Part shown: piece by piece, positions 17,767 to 25,576 of the stretch | Position numbering within the stretch: the stretch's first letter is position 1 | How the letters are laid out: the number at the start of each line of letters is the position of its first letter | Position numbers and translations under genes: made by a program | Assembly (NCBI RefSeq): GCF_014635665.1 | Contig: NZ_BMDG01000001.1 | Span: 408,066 to 472,065 of the forward strand | From: Isoptericola cucumis | GTDB lineage: Bacteria; Actinomycetota; Actinomycetes; Actinomycetales; Cellulomonadaceae | Reading direction: 5' to 3' | DNA: 64,000 nucleotides | Notes under the pieces: model-generated | What the model saw: the letters and a program-made list of their open reading frames with translations, nothing else | Told to the model about the DNA's origin: nothing | Database searches by the model: none

Positions 17767-18801
17767 TCAGGCCGGTCGCGAGCGGGGCCGCAGGCGCACG
17801 TCGGGCAGGGCGGGCGCGCGCAGCGGACCGTCGTCGTACCCGTGCACCTGGCCGAAGCGCCGGTCGGCGGCACCGGCCGCGTAGGCCGTGCGGTCGCCGC
17901 CGCCGCCGTCGGCCACCTGGGCCATCCAGTCGGCACGGGCCGCCACGATCTCCTCGTGGGTGCGGCCGACGAAGTTCCACCACATGACGACGTCCTCGTC
18001 GAACGGCTCGCCGCCGATGAGGACGGCGCGCGCGGGCGCGTCGCCCGCCGTCACGACCAGGCGGTCCGGTCCGGGCGCGACGTAACCGAGGGCCGCCGGC
18101 GGGACGACGTCGCCGGCGAGGGTGACGTCGCCCGTGTCGACCAGGAGCGCGTGCTCGAACCCGGGGTCCACGCCGAGCTCGACTCGCCCGCCCGGGGGCA
18201 GGTCGACCTGGGCCCCGACGAGCGGGCTGTACGTCGTGGCCGGGGACGTGAGCGTCGCGCCTGCCACGTCGAGCGACCCCATGAACACCTGCACCCGCGC
18301 CCCGTCGACCTCGGCGACGGGCAGGTCCCCGTGGTGCTCGAAGTGCGGTGCCACGTCCTTGTGCGCAGCCGGCAGCACGGTCCACAGCTGGACGCCGTGC
18401 AGGGTGGGCGTGCGGTCGCGGGCGGGCGACTCCTCGGAGTGCGAGATCCCGACGCCCGCCGTCATGAGGTTGAGCTCCCCCGGCCGGACGGTGACGAGGG
18501 AACCCACCGAGTCGCGGTGCACGATGTCGCCCTCGAAGAGCCAGGAGACCGTCTGGAGCCCGATGTGCGGGTGCGGCGGCACCTGCATGCCCGCCGAGCG
18601 GGAGACGTCGTCGGGCCCGTAGTGGTCGCAGAAGCACCAGGCGCCGACGAGGGACCGCTGCCGCTGCGGGATGGTGCGGCGCACGTTCATCGCGCGCGGT
18701 CCCCCGAGCGGCACGTCGCGCGCGGTGAGGAGCTCGACGCCTGCGGGCCGCTCACCGGCGGTGCAGGTGCGCTCGACCGGGCGGGTCTCGAGGTTGCTCA
18801 T
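17767..18801 (-). CDS. Pirin family protein
   Basis: A 344-residue bicupin. The N-terminal domain has the pirin metal ligands in PHPHIGLQTVSWLFEG and GVGISHSEES, followed by GVQLWTVLP, and the C-terminal cupin is around 190-300. Pirins are Fe-containing cupins, some with quercetinase activity or binding to metabolic enzymes. The ATG at 18801 begins MSNLETRPVERT. The frame stays open far upstream into non-coding DNA, but those residues have no family similarity. It ends 8 bases after the convergent reductase gene. Confidence 0.88.
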   Translation of the reverse strand: MSNLETRPVERTCTAGERPAGVELLTARDVPLGGPRAMNVRRTIPQRQRSLVGAWCFCDHYGPDDVSRSAGMQVPPHPHIGLQTVSWLFEGDIVHRDSVGSLVTVRPGELNLMTAGVGISHSEESPARDRTPTLHGVQLWTVLPAAHKDVAPHFEHHGDLPVAEVDGARVQVFMGSLDVAGATLTSPATTYSPLVGAQVDLPPGGRVELGVDPGFEHALLVDTGDVTLAGDVVPPAALGYVAPGPDRLVVTAGDAPARAVLIGGEPFDEDVVMWWNFVGRTHEEIVAARADWMAQVADGGGGDRTAYAAGAADRRFGQVHGYDDGPLRAPALPDVRLRPRSRPA

Positions 18802-18877
18802 GGGGGCGAGCGTCTCATGTCGGGCCCTGCCCCGTGGGCCGACGACGGTGTCGGCCCCGGGGCGGGGCGATCGGGTG

Positions 18878-18910
18878 CCGAGGCCCCCCGGGGCGGCCGG
18901 GGGGCCTCGG
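18878..18910. repeat. Perfect 14-bp hairpin upstream of pirin
   Basis: CCGAGGCCCCCCGG (18878-18891) and CCGGGGGGCCTCGG (18897-18910) are exact complements around a GGCGG loop. It begins about 77 bases before the pirin ATG, so it may form in the pirin mRNA leader. No T-run follows on either strand. Confidence 0.75.
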
Positions 18911-18923
18911 AGATGACCGCGTA

Positions 18924-18953
18924 CCTCTGATCGACGATCCCGGGGATCAGAGG
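18924..18953. promoter_or_regulatory. Perfect 9-bp inverted repeat
   Basis: CCTCTGATC (18924-18932) and GATCAGAGG (18945-18953) are exact complements with a 12-base spacer, 14 bases from the preceding hairpin. It is a possible operator for pirin or a stem of a structured leader. No known consensus fits. Confidence 0.5.
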
Positions 18954-19305
18954 CGCCGTGGTCGACGTCACGGCCCCGGCGGTTCGTCGTCCCCGGTGCG
19001 GCTCCTGCGCGACACTGTGGCGCGCCATCGCCCCACCGGGATCCGTTCTCCACGAACCGCCGGACGCGGGTGGTCTTCCGGCCCCGTACAGGCTCCTGTG
19101 TCGTCACCCACAACCCGCACCGCGGTACGGGACGGCCCGTCGTTCTCCGGTCGACCGGCGTCTCGTGGAGGAGGCCGCGACCGTGCGTCGCAGGGGATCG
19201 GCGGCCCGATCTCCACGAGACCGGTACGCACGTTTCTAGACCTGGTCGCAGCGCTGTGCAAGGGGTCTGGAGCAACTTTTCGGCCCGGTCTCGTCGGCCA
19301 CAGGC

Positions 19306-19634
19306 TCGTCCACAGGAGCAGCCCCGGAATCCCCACACCGCCCACAGGCCTGTGGAAACAATCTGTGGACGAACACTCCGCACGCACGGCACCGGCAGCG
19401 TCCGCGATGCGGACCATGACCCGGTCGACACGGACCACCTTCCCCGCCCCCTCCCGCGCAATCCGCAGGATTCCGCGGCTCCCACCCCTCGGGCGGACGT
19501 CGCACCCTGGGACGACGGCCGGTCGCGCGCCGTCCGCGACCGCGGGACGACGGATCGCCGCAGGTGAGCGGCGTCACAGCCGGGCCGGCGGCCGCGGTGG
19601 ACACAGCCTGTGGATAACTCGGGCTGTCTCCACA
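19306..19634. promoter_or_regulatory. Cluster of DnaA-box-like 9-mers
   Basis: A perfect box TTATCCACA lies on the minus strand at 19609-19617. Near-consensus TCGTCCACA (one change from TTGTCCACA) occurs at 19306-19314 (+) and 19364-19372 (-). Weaker candidates with two changes are GTTTCCACA at 19351-19359 (-) and GTCTCCACA at 19626-19634 (+). Several are flanked by CAGG or CCTG, as in actinobacterial origins. No dnaA, dnaN, rpmH or gyrase gene lies nearby, so it may titrate DnaA or be a DnaA-controlled or relic origin element. Confidence 0.55.
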
Positions 19635-19656
19635 GGCACGCCGTCGGACCGTGCCG

Positions 19657-20643
19657 TCAGACCCAGGCCCGGGCCCCGGGCACCTCCGCGAGCCGGGCGT
19701 CCAGCGCCTGGGGCGTCACCACGAACCCGTCGTCGTCGACGACCGTGCCGCCCACCCGGCGGCACAGCTCCTGCGCCAGCCGCGCGTGCAGCACCCGCGT
19801 CCGCGCACGGGCGATGAGGTGCACCCCCGACGGACGCTCCACCAGGAGCTCCTCCGCGTCCTGCGGCTCCCACCGGACCCGGTACGCGACCGCCCTCCCC
19901 TGCTCGCCCACCACCGGCCGCGGCCAGCCCTCGGCACGGACGACGTCGACCACCGTCGCCCCGTCGTACGGGGTGGCGGCGACCACGCGATAGTCCGCGC
20001 CCACGCTCCCGTCCTGTGCCGGTCGCGCCGTCGCGACGAGCGTCCGGACGGCCGCGAGGAGGTCGGCGGGCGTCAGCACGCGCGACGTCCACAGCGTGAG
20101 GTCGACGCCGGACGACGGGTCGGGGCGCAGCGCCTCGCGCCCGTCCGCGAGCAGCACGCCGCCGGCCCGGCGGGCCGCGGCGACCGCCCAGCGCACCACC
20201 TCCAGCTCGCCCCGCTCGGGCAGACCGGCCGCGAAGGCGCGGGCGATGCCGTCCGGGTCGTCGTACGTCGCGGGCTGCGGGCCGCGCGCGTCGTGCCCTC
20301 CGTCGAGGCGGTCCAGCGCCCACGCGGCCGCCGGGTCGACGACCCCGAGCGCGCGGGCGCGGGCCGGGGCCACCTCGAACGGGCCGGTGGCGCGGTGCTC
20401 GTCGCCCAGTCGCAGCACCGCGGGCCCGGGCGGGGGCTCGGGCGCGCGCCGCAGGCCGCGGAAGCGGGCACCGAGCGACGGTGGCGGCGGGGCGCCGGGG
20501 GCGGGCGGCGGCGTCAGCCAGACGGTGTCGTCGAACCACGCGGCGGCCAGGCCGGCGACCTCCGCGGGGCCCGTCGCGGCCGGCACGACCAGCACGTGGC
20601 CGGCCGAGTGCTGGTCGGGGACGAGGGACTGGTCGGAGGCCAT
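19657..20643 (-). CDS. Uncharacterised protein, paralogue of the gene at 12387-13505
   Basis: A 328-residue soluble protein starting MASDQSLVPDQHSAGHVLVVPA. A Pro-rich insert lies around residues 45-75. Blocks DPDGIARAFAAGLPERGELE, VDLTLWTSRVLTPADLL and GRAVAYRVRWEPQDAEE match the protein at 12387-13505 in order and spacing. The C-terminus (VHLIARARTRVLHARLAQEL, VGGTVVDDDGF) also matches. Neither copy has recognisable catalytic motifs. It is bordered by the DnaA-box gap on its 3' side. Confidence 0.7.
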   Translation of the reverse strand: MASDQSLVPDQHSAGHVLVVPAATGPAEVAGLAAAWFDDTVWLTPPPAPGAPPPPSLGARFRGLRRAPEPPPGPAVLRLGDEHRATGPFEVAPARARALGVVDPAAAWALDRLDGGHDARGPQPATYDDPDGIARAFAAGLPERGELEVVRWAVAAARRAGGVLLADGREALRPDPSSGVDLTLWTSRVLTPADLLAAVRTLVATARPAQDGSVGADYRVVAATPYDGATVVDVVRAEGWPRPVVGEQGRAVAYRVRWEPQDAEELLVERPSGVHLIARARTRVLHARLAQELCRRVGGTVVDDDGFVVTPQALDARLAEVPGARAWV

Positions 20644-20750
20644 GGAAGCGGAACGTACCGGGCAGATCGCCCGGAGGGGTCACGCACGAGACACGAACGG
20701 GTCACGACTGCGTCACGGGCGCCCCGTGACGCCTGCGCCGCGCCGGCCCC

Positions 20751-21314
20751 TCAGGCGCGGACGTCGTGCAGGTGGTGGACGAAGTCGTGCACGAAGTACT
20801 GCCCGAGCGTCCGCACGGTGAACTCCGACCCGTCGGACCGGCGGCCGGCGCGCTCCTCGTCGGCCGGCGCGACGGCGTCGAACCGGTCGGCGACGACGCG
20901 GCCCGCCTGCTCGAGCTCGTCCGCGAGCACGGCGGGGTCCTGCCCGGCGTAGTCGCCCTCGAGGGCGGCGACGTCCTGGTCCCAGTTCGCGAACTGCGGG
21001 TCGCGGACGGTCAGGATCTGCACGAGCCGCTCGTCGAAGATCCGGAACACGTCCCGCACGTGGGCGGCGTACTCGAGCGGCGACCAGACGCCCGGCTGGG
21101 GCCGCTCCCCCACCTCCGGGCGGGCGAGCACGGCACGCCAGCGGGGCAGGCTGTCGCGCACCACCGTGCCGACGTCCGCCACCGGGACCCCGGCGGCCGT
21201 GAAGCCGCACTCGGGGCACGTCCGGGACAGCACCCAGGTCCAGTCCTTGGTGTCGGGCACGATGCCGTCCGGCTGGGCGGCGGGCACGTCGGGGGAGCCG
21301 GTGGAGTCGGTCAC
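20751..21314 (-). CDS. DinB-like four-helix protein
   Basis: A 187-residue protein. PGVWSPLEYAAHVRDVFRIFDERL is the first DinB_2 helix pair, with its His metal ligand. YFVHDFVHHLHDVRA at the C-terminus supplies the HxxxH ligands. The family binds a divalent metal and includes thiol-dependent (mycothiol/bacillithiol) transferases. An N-terminal RTCPECGF adds a Cys pair of unknown use. The start is the GTG at 21314; a longer start would run into the divergent TetR promoter. Only 62 bases separate it from that gene. Confidence 0.8.
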   Translation of the reverse strand: MTDSTGSPDVPAAQPDGIVPDTKDWTWVLSRTCPECGFTAAGVPVADVGTVVRDSLPRWRAVLARPEVGERPQPGVWSPLEYAAHVRDVFRIFDERLVQILTVRDPQFANWDQDVAALEGDYAGQDPAVLADELEQAGRVVADRFDAVAPADEERAGRRSDGSEFTVRTLGQYFVHDFVHHLHDVRA

Positions 21315-21348
21315 AACGGCACCATAGCGCCGCCCCCTGGTCCCAGGT

Positions 21349-21376
21349 GCTGACAACGGCTGCCTATGATGTCAGC
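21349..21376. promoter_or_regulatory. Inverted repeat operator at the TetR start
   Basis: GCTGACA (21349-21355) and TGTCAGC (21370-21376) are exact complements 14 bases apart, ending at the base before the TetR ATG. TATGAT (-10-like) lies inside at 21365-21370. A TetR dimer bound here would block its own gene and could also affect the divergent DinB-like gene. Autoregulation is inference. Confidence 0.5.
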
Positions 21377-21979
21377 ATGCCCAAGATCATCGGCAAGAGC
21401 CTCCACGAGCACCGCCAGATGACCCGGCACAAGCTGTTCACCGCCTTGTCGACGCTGATGTCGGAACGCGGCTTCGACTCCATCACGCTCGCCGACATCG
21501 CGACGGCAGCCGGGGTCGGTCGCACCGCCGTCTACAACCACTTCCCTGACAAGGAGGCGCTGCTGCTGGGGTTCATCACGCACGAGACCGAGCAGTACGC
21601 GCAGACGCTGGAGCGCGCGCTCGCCGAGGTCGACGACCCCGTCGCACAGCTGCGCACCTACATCCGCCAGCAGGCGCAGCTCGCCCGCGTCTTCCACCTG
21701 GCGCCCGGTCCCGACCTGCGGACCGTGCTCTCCCGCAGCACGCAGGCGCGCCTGCGCGAGCACGCCGAGATCGTGGAGTCGATCCTCAAGCGGATCCTGC
21801 GGGCCGGCATCGCCAACGGCGAGTTCCCCCGCCAGGACATCGAGCCCACCGTGCAGCTCGTCAACGCCTGCCTGTCCGGGCGGCTGATCCCCGAGGACCC
21901 CGCGGCGCGCGAGCGGGCGATCCGCGCGGCCGAGGTGTTCGTGCTGCGGGCGGTCGGCGCGCAGGAGGCGGCGGCCTGA
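21377..21979 (+). CDS. TetR family regulator
   Basis: A 200-residue protein. The N-terminal helix-turn-helix is FDSITLADIATAAGVGRTAVYNHFPDKEAL (residues about 34-63), followed by an all-helical ligand domain without a recognisable subfamily. It lies divergent to the DinB-like gene across a 62-bp gap that contains a dyad. With ATG at 21377 and TATGAT a few bases upstream, the transcript may have little or no leader. Confidence 0.9.
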   Translation: MPKIIGKSLHEHRQMTRHKLFTALSTLMSERGFDSITLADIATAAGVGRTAVYNHFPDKEALLLGFITHETEQYAQTLERALAEVDDPVAQLRTYIRQQAQLARVFHLAPGPDLRTVLSRSTQARLREHAEIVESILKRILRAGIANGEFPRQDIEPTVQLVNACLSGRLIPEDPAARERAIRAAEVFVLRAVGAQEAAA

Positions 21980-22010
21980 CCCACCCGGTCGTCCGGGTCG
22001 GCGGCCCGGG

Positions 22011-22877
22011 TCAGCTGCCGGGCGTCCAGGCGTCCGCGGGCCGGTGCCGGTGCTCCGGCGGCGGCGGCGAGTACTTCTGCGGCACCGGCGCCAGGTGCGC
22101 GCGGGCGAACAGCAACGACGCCTCGAGGTCGGCGTGCCGCTCGTGGGCGGTGCGCGCCTTGCGGGTCGAGATCTCGACGACGACGTCGCCGCCGAACCCG
22201 CGCCGCTCGAGGTCCTCGAGGACGGCGGCGCAGCCCATGTCGCCCCGCCCCGGCACGAGGTGCTCGTCACGGGCCGACGCCGTCCCGTCGGCGAGGTGCA
22301 CGTGCCGCAGCCGGTCGCCGAACCCGGCGACGAGCGCGAGGCCGTCCTGCTGCGCGACGGCCGCGTGCGACAGGTCGAGGGTCACCGCGTCGTAGTCGTG
22401 GTCGGCGGGGTCCCACCCCGGCAGGTACGCCTTCAGCTCCCGCTCGCCCTTCGAGCGCGGCCGCCACGGGTACATGTTCTCGACCGCGACCGTCACCTCG
22501 CCGGACTCGTTGAGCTCGTGCACGAGGTCCTGGAACTGGCGCGCGTACTTGTACTGCCAGCGGAACGGCGGGTGCACGACGACGGTCGACGCGCCCAGCT
22601 CCCCCGCCATGTCGACGGCGCGGCGCAGCTTCGACGCGGGCGCCCGGCCCCACACGCGCTGGCTCACCAGCAGGGTAGGGGCGTGGATCGAGCGCACCGG
22701 CACGCCGTGCTCGTCGGCGAGGCGGGTCAGGGCGGCCGGGTCCTGCGTCGCGTCGTCCGACCACACCATGACCTCGACGCCGTCGTACCCGAGCTCCGCC
22801 GCCACCTCGAAGGCGAACCCCGCGCGCCGCGGGTACACCGAGGCGGTCGAGAGCGTGACGGGGATCGATGCGGCCAT
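22011..22877 (-). CDS. Sugar phosphate isomerase/epimerase-like TIM barrel
   Basis: A 288-residue xylose-isomerase-like barrel. It shows ELGYDGVEVMVWSD, VRSIHAPTLLVSQRVWG, VVVHPPFRWQYKYARQF, VAVENMYPW, VTLDLSHAAVAQ, RHVHLADGTASARDEHLVPGRG and VVVEISTRKA. The Glu, His and Asp residues that usually bind the divalent metal sit at these strand ends. The family covers isomerases, epimerases and endonuclease IV relatives, and the substrate here is unknown. It starts 75 bases from a divergent HAD gene. Confidence 0.85.
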   Translation of the reverse strand: MAASIPVTLSTASVYPRRAGFAFEVAAELGYDGVEVMVWSDDATQDPAALTRLADEHGVPVRSIHAPTLLVSQRVWGRAPASKLRRAVDMAGELGASTVVVHPPFRWQYKYARQFQDLVHELNESGEVTVAVENMYPWRPRSKGERELKAYLPGWDPADHDYDAVTLDLSHAAVAQQDGLALVAGFGDRLRHVHLADGTASARDEHLVPGRGDMGCAAVLEDLERRGFGGDVVVEISTRKARTAHERHADLEASLLFARAHLAPVPQKYSPPPPEHRHRPADAWTPGS

Positions 22878-22952
22878 GGGTCGCACGATAGCCGCCACGT
22901 CTGAACGGCGGCTGACAACCGGCTGTCCGCCCGCCCCGGATAAGGTCGCGCC

Positions 22953-23600
22953 ATGGTGCGCGCGGTGGTGTTCGACGTCGGAGAGACCCTGATCGACGAG
23001 ACCCGGATCTGGACCCGCTGGGCGGAGCGGCTGGGCGTCCCCGCCCTGACGTTCATGGGCGTGCTCGGCGGCTGCGCCGCGCTCGACCTCTCGCACCGCC
23101 GGGCGTTCGAGCTGGTCCGGCCCGACGTCGACGTGCCCGCCGAGCTCGCGCGCTGGGCCGCCGACGACCCCGACGGCCTGCGGGAGAACTTCGACGCCGA
23201 CGACCTCTACCCGGACGTGCGGCCGGCGCTCGCGGCGCTGCGCGCCGCCGGGCTCGCCGTCGTCGTCGCCGGGAACCAGCCGCCGCAGGCGCGCGCGGCC
23301 CTGGAGGCCATGGACCTGCCCGTCGACGCGATCCGCACCTCCGACGAGTGGGGCGTGCAGAAGCCCGAGCCGGCGTTCTTCGCCAGGGTCGCCGAGCTCG
23401 CGGGGCTCCCGCCCGCCGACATCGCCTACGTCGGCGACCGCCTCGACAACGACGTGCTGCCCGCCGCCGACGCCGGGATGCGGCCGGTCCTGCTGCGCCG
23501 CGGCCCCTGGGGCTACCTGCACGCCGAGCGCCCCGAGGCGGCCCGCGCCACCGTCGTCGACTCGTTGCACGACCTGGTCCCGCTGCTCGCCGGCCCCTGA
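22953..23600 (+). CDS. HAD superfamily hydrolase with altered motif I
   Basis: A 215-residue haloacid-dehalogenase-fold protein: motif I VVFDVGETLID, motif II VVVAGNQP, motif III Lys in WGVQKPEPAFF, and motif IV IAYVGDRLDNDV. The nucleophile Asp of motif I is present, but the usual second Asp (DxD) is Gly, so a classical phosphatase mechanism is doubtful. It may act on another substrate or have lost hydrolase activity. It ends 24 bases before the APH-like gene and is probably co-transcribed with it. Confidence 0.85.
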   Translation: MVRAVVFDVGETLIDETRIWTRWAERLGVPALTFMGVLGGCAALDLSHRRAFELVRPDVDVPAELARWAADDPDGLRENFDADDLYPDVRPALAALRAAGLAVVVAGNQPPQARAALEAMDLPVDAIRTSDEWGVQKPEPAFFARVAELAGLPPADIAYVGDRLDNDVLPAADAGMRPVLLRRGPWGYLHAERPEAARATVVDSLHDLVPLLAGP

Positions 23601-23624
23601 CGGCGCTCGGCTACGCTCACGCGC

Positions 23625-24617
23625 ATGCTCACCAAGACCGCGGTCAGCGCCGACCAGGTCGCCGCGCTCGTCGCCCCGCTGGGCGTCGTCGCGCGGGTCG
23701 AACCCCTGACCGGCGGGCTGTTCGCGAGCGTCCAGCGCGTCGACCTCGCCGACGGGCGCCGCGTCGTGGTCAAGGTGACCGGGGCCGACACGTCCCGCCT
23801 GCTGCGCTACGAGCGCGGCCTGCTGGGCACCGAGGCGAGCGTCGACCGGCTCGCCCACGACGCCGGGATCCCCGTCCCGCGGGTGCTGCACGTGGACGCG
23901 ACGCGCGCCCACGTGGACGGCGACGCGCTCGTCACGACCTTCCTCGACGGCGCCCTGTGGAGCACGCTCGACCTCGACGAGCACGCGACCGCCCGCGCCC
24001 GCCGGTCCCTCGGCGGCGTCATGGCGTCGCTGCACCGGATCACCGGAGACCGGTTCGGCTACCCGGCGCCCGAGGCCCGCCTCGGCGCGGCCACCTGGCC
24101 GGAGGCCTTCGCCGCGATGGCGCACGCCGTCCTCGACGACGCCGGCCGGTGGGGCGTGCCGCTGCCCGCCGACCGGCTGCGGGCCGCCGTCGAGCGCCAC
24201 CGAGGCCTGCTCGCCCGCGTCACCACCCCCCGCCTGGTGCACGCCGACCTGTGGCCGGGCAACCTGCTGCTCGACCCGCGCGCCGGCACCGTCGTCGGCG
24301 TGCTCGACGCCGAGCGCGCGCTGTGGGGCGACCCGCTGTTCGAGCTCGTCGGGTGCGACCAGCTCGGGGTCGGGGCGGTCGACGCCGGCCTGCTGGCCGG
24401 CTACCGGTCGGCCGGCGGGCACCTGGGGCTGGGCGACGGCACGCCCGGCGCCGGCGACCCCGACGCCTGGACCCGGCTGCGGCTGTACCGCGCGTACTTC
24501 GCGTGCCTGCTGGTCGTGGAGGTCGTGCCGCGCGGGTACACCGGGCCGTGGGTCGCCGAGCACGAGGCGGCGGCGCGCGCCAACCTCGAGCGCATGCTCA
24601 CCGAGCTCGGCGCCTGA
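23625..24617 (+). CDS. Aminoglycoside phosphotransferase (APH)-fold kinase
   Basis: A 330-residue protein related to APH and fructosamine kinases. It has a nucleotide-binding beta sheet with VVVKVTG (Lys), the catalytic loop LVHADLWPGNLLL, and the metal-binding segment VVGVLDAERALWGDPLFEL. The HADLWPGN motif is closest to homoserine/fructosamine-kinase-like members, so a small-molecule kinase is more likely than drug resistance. It is convergent with the GAP-family gene, 4 bases apart. Confidence 0.85.
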   Translation: MLTKTAVSADQVAALVAPLGVVARVEPLTGGLFASVQRVDLADGRRVVVKVTGADTSRLLRYERGLLGTEASVDRLAHDAGIPVPRVLHVDATRAHVDGDALVTTFLDGALWSTLDLDEHATARARRSLGGVMASLHRITGDRFGYPAPEARLGAATWPEAFAAMAHAVLDDAGRWGVPLPADRLRAAVERHRGLLARVTTPRLVHADLWPGNLLLDPRAGTVVGVLDAERALWGDPLFELVGCDQLGVGAVDAGLLAGYRSAGGHLGLGDGTPGAGDPDAWTRLRLYRAYFACLLVVEVVPRGYTGPWVAEHEAAARANLERMLTELGA

Positions 24618-24621
24618 CCCG

Positions 24622-25449
24622 TCAGCCGGTCCAGCCGAGGCCGCCCATGGCGTTCAGCGCCAGCAGCACGCCGAGGATGCCGAGCACCCAGCCGGTCATC
24701 TCGGCGGCGTTCTTGGACAGCCACGCCTCGAGCCGGCGCAGCAGCGGGTCGACCCGGCGTGCGGCGACCAGCCGGGCCGCCGTGAGCAGCAGCGCCGGCA
24801 GCACCATGACGACGCAGTACGCGGCCAGGACCCCGCCGGCGACCGGCGTCGTCAGGTCGGACGCCGTGAGCAGGCCGATCGCCGCGAGGTACGGCAGCAT
24901 CGTGCCCACCTCCAGCGCGACGGCGCCCAGCGCCAGCCCCATGAGCGGCGCGACCGAGGCCCGGCTGCGCACGACCGTCGTGGTCGTGCCGACGGCGCCG
25001 GGTGCCGCGTCCGCGCCCGGCACGGCCGCGTCGAGGCCCATCGCACGCTCCCGCCAGCGCACCAGCCGTCCGGGGCGCGCGCCCTCCCGCTCGGCCCGCG
25101 CACGGGCCTTCTTGCCGTCGAAACGGAAGCTCAGCGCGACCAGCCCGATGCCCAGCAGCAGCTGCGCGATCATCACCGGCCGCGAGTCGAGGGCGTCGCC
25201 GAACCGGTCGAGGAAGGCCCCCGCCCCGAGCAGGACGACCACCCCCACGGCGAGGTAGAACACCGCGACGGTGCCGAGGTAGGCGAGCAGGCGGCCCGGC
25301 CGGAGCCGGCCGGGTGCCATGAGCAGCCACACGGGGATGAGCAGGGTGCCGAAGCTCGTCGAGTCGACCAGCGCGAGCACGACGAGCACGCCGGCCATGG
25401 CGCCGAGCCCGGCACCCTCCAGCCCACCGAGGTCCAGGGGAAGATCCAT
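24622..25449 (-). CDS. GAP/Sap family membrane protein
   Basis: A 275-residue protein with six predicted membrane segments and a central basic cytoplasmic loop (about 100-160). VLALVDSTSFGTLLIPVWLL and ALEVGTMLPYLAAIGLL match the GAP (Sap, sulfolipid-1-addressing) family, related to LysE-type exporters. In mycobacteria, members are tied to glycolipid export. The substrate here is not known. It is divergent from the sensor kinase gene, with 127 bases between the starts. Confidence 0.8.
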   Translation of the reverse strand: MDLPLDLGGLEGAGLGAMAGVLVVLALVDSTSFGTLLIPVWLLMAPGRLRPGRLLAYLGTVAVFYLAVGVVVLLGAGAFLDRFGDALDSRPVMIAQLLLGIGLVALSFRFDGKKARARAEREGARPGRLVRWRERAMGLDAAVPGADAAPGAVGTTTTVVRSRASVAPLMGLALGAVALEVGTMLPYLAAIGLLTASDLTTPVAGGVLAAYCVVMVLPALLLTAARLVAARRVDPLLRRLEAWLSKNAAEMTGWVLGILGVLLALNAMGGLGWTG

Positions 25450-25576
25450 GCCCCGATCCTCGCGGGCCGGCACGGGCGCGGTCGTCGCCCGATCGGGTGA
25501 TCCTGCCGCGGGCCCGCGGCCCGCCGTACGCCGTTCGGACGACTCGCGCCGCGGCGCGCTGTGCTGGGATGGAGCC

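Larger units (their letters stand above)
18802..19656. other. 855-bp non-coding gap with dyads and a DnaA-box cluster
   Basis: This is the largest gene-free stretch in the window. It separates the start of the pirin gene from the end of the unknown gene at 19657, both on the minus strand. Short open frames cross it on both strands, but none has a ribosome site or a recognisable product. The left part carries two perfect hairpins (18878-18953). The middle has 11-bp inverted pairs: CGGCGGTTCGT (18977-18987) with 19052-19062, and GTCTCGTGGAG (19160-19170) with 19211-19221. The right part carries DnaA-box-like sequences. No tRNA, RNase P RNA or tmRNA signature was seen. Confidence 0.7.

Noticed and set aside
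17767..19485. Pirin extended by 228 codons upstream
   Set aside because: The extra residues have no pirin similarity and cover the hairpins and the DnaA-box gap; the start at 18801 matches the family length.
18958..19567. Small genes in the long gap on the plus strand
   Set aside because: The frames are Arg/Pro/Ser-rich, lack ribosome sites and look like GC-driven open frames.
18802..19656. Chromosomal replication origin (oriC)
   Set aside because: The DnaA-box-like sequences are suggestive, but dnaA, dnaN, recF, gyrB, rnpA and rpmH are absent and no AT-rich unwinding region is visible. Reported as a DnaA-box cluster only.
23625..24617. Antibiotic-resistance aminoglycoside phosphotransferase
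   Set aside because: The catalytic HADLWPGN form and the lone chromosomal setting with a HAD gene fit small-molecule kinases better than drug resistance.
23348..25258. Long plus-strand frame across HAD, APH and GAP genes
   Set aside because: Composition is Arg/Pro/Ala-rich and no domain matches, while the three genes it overlaps have clear families.
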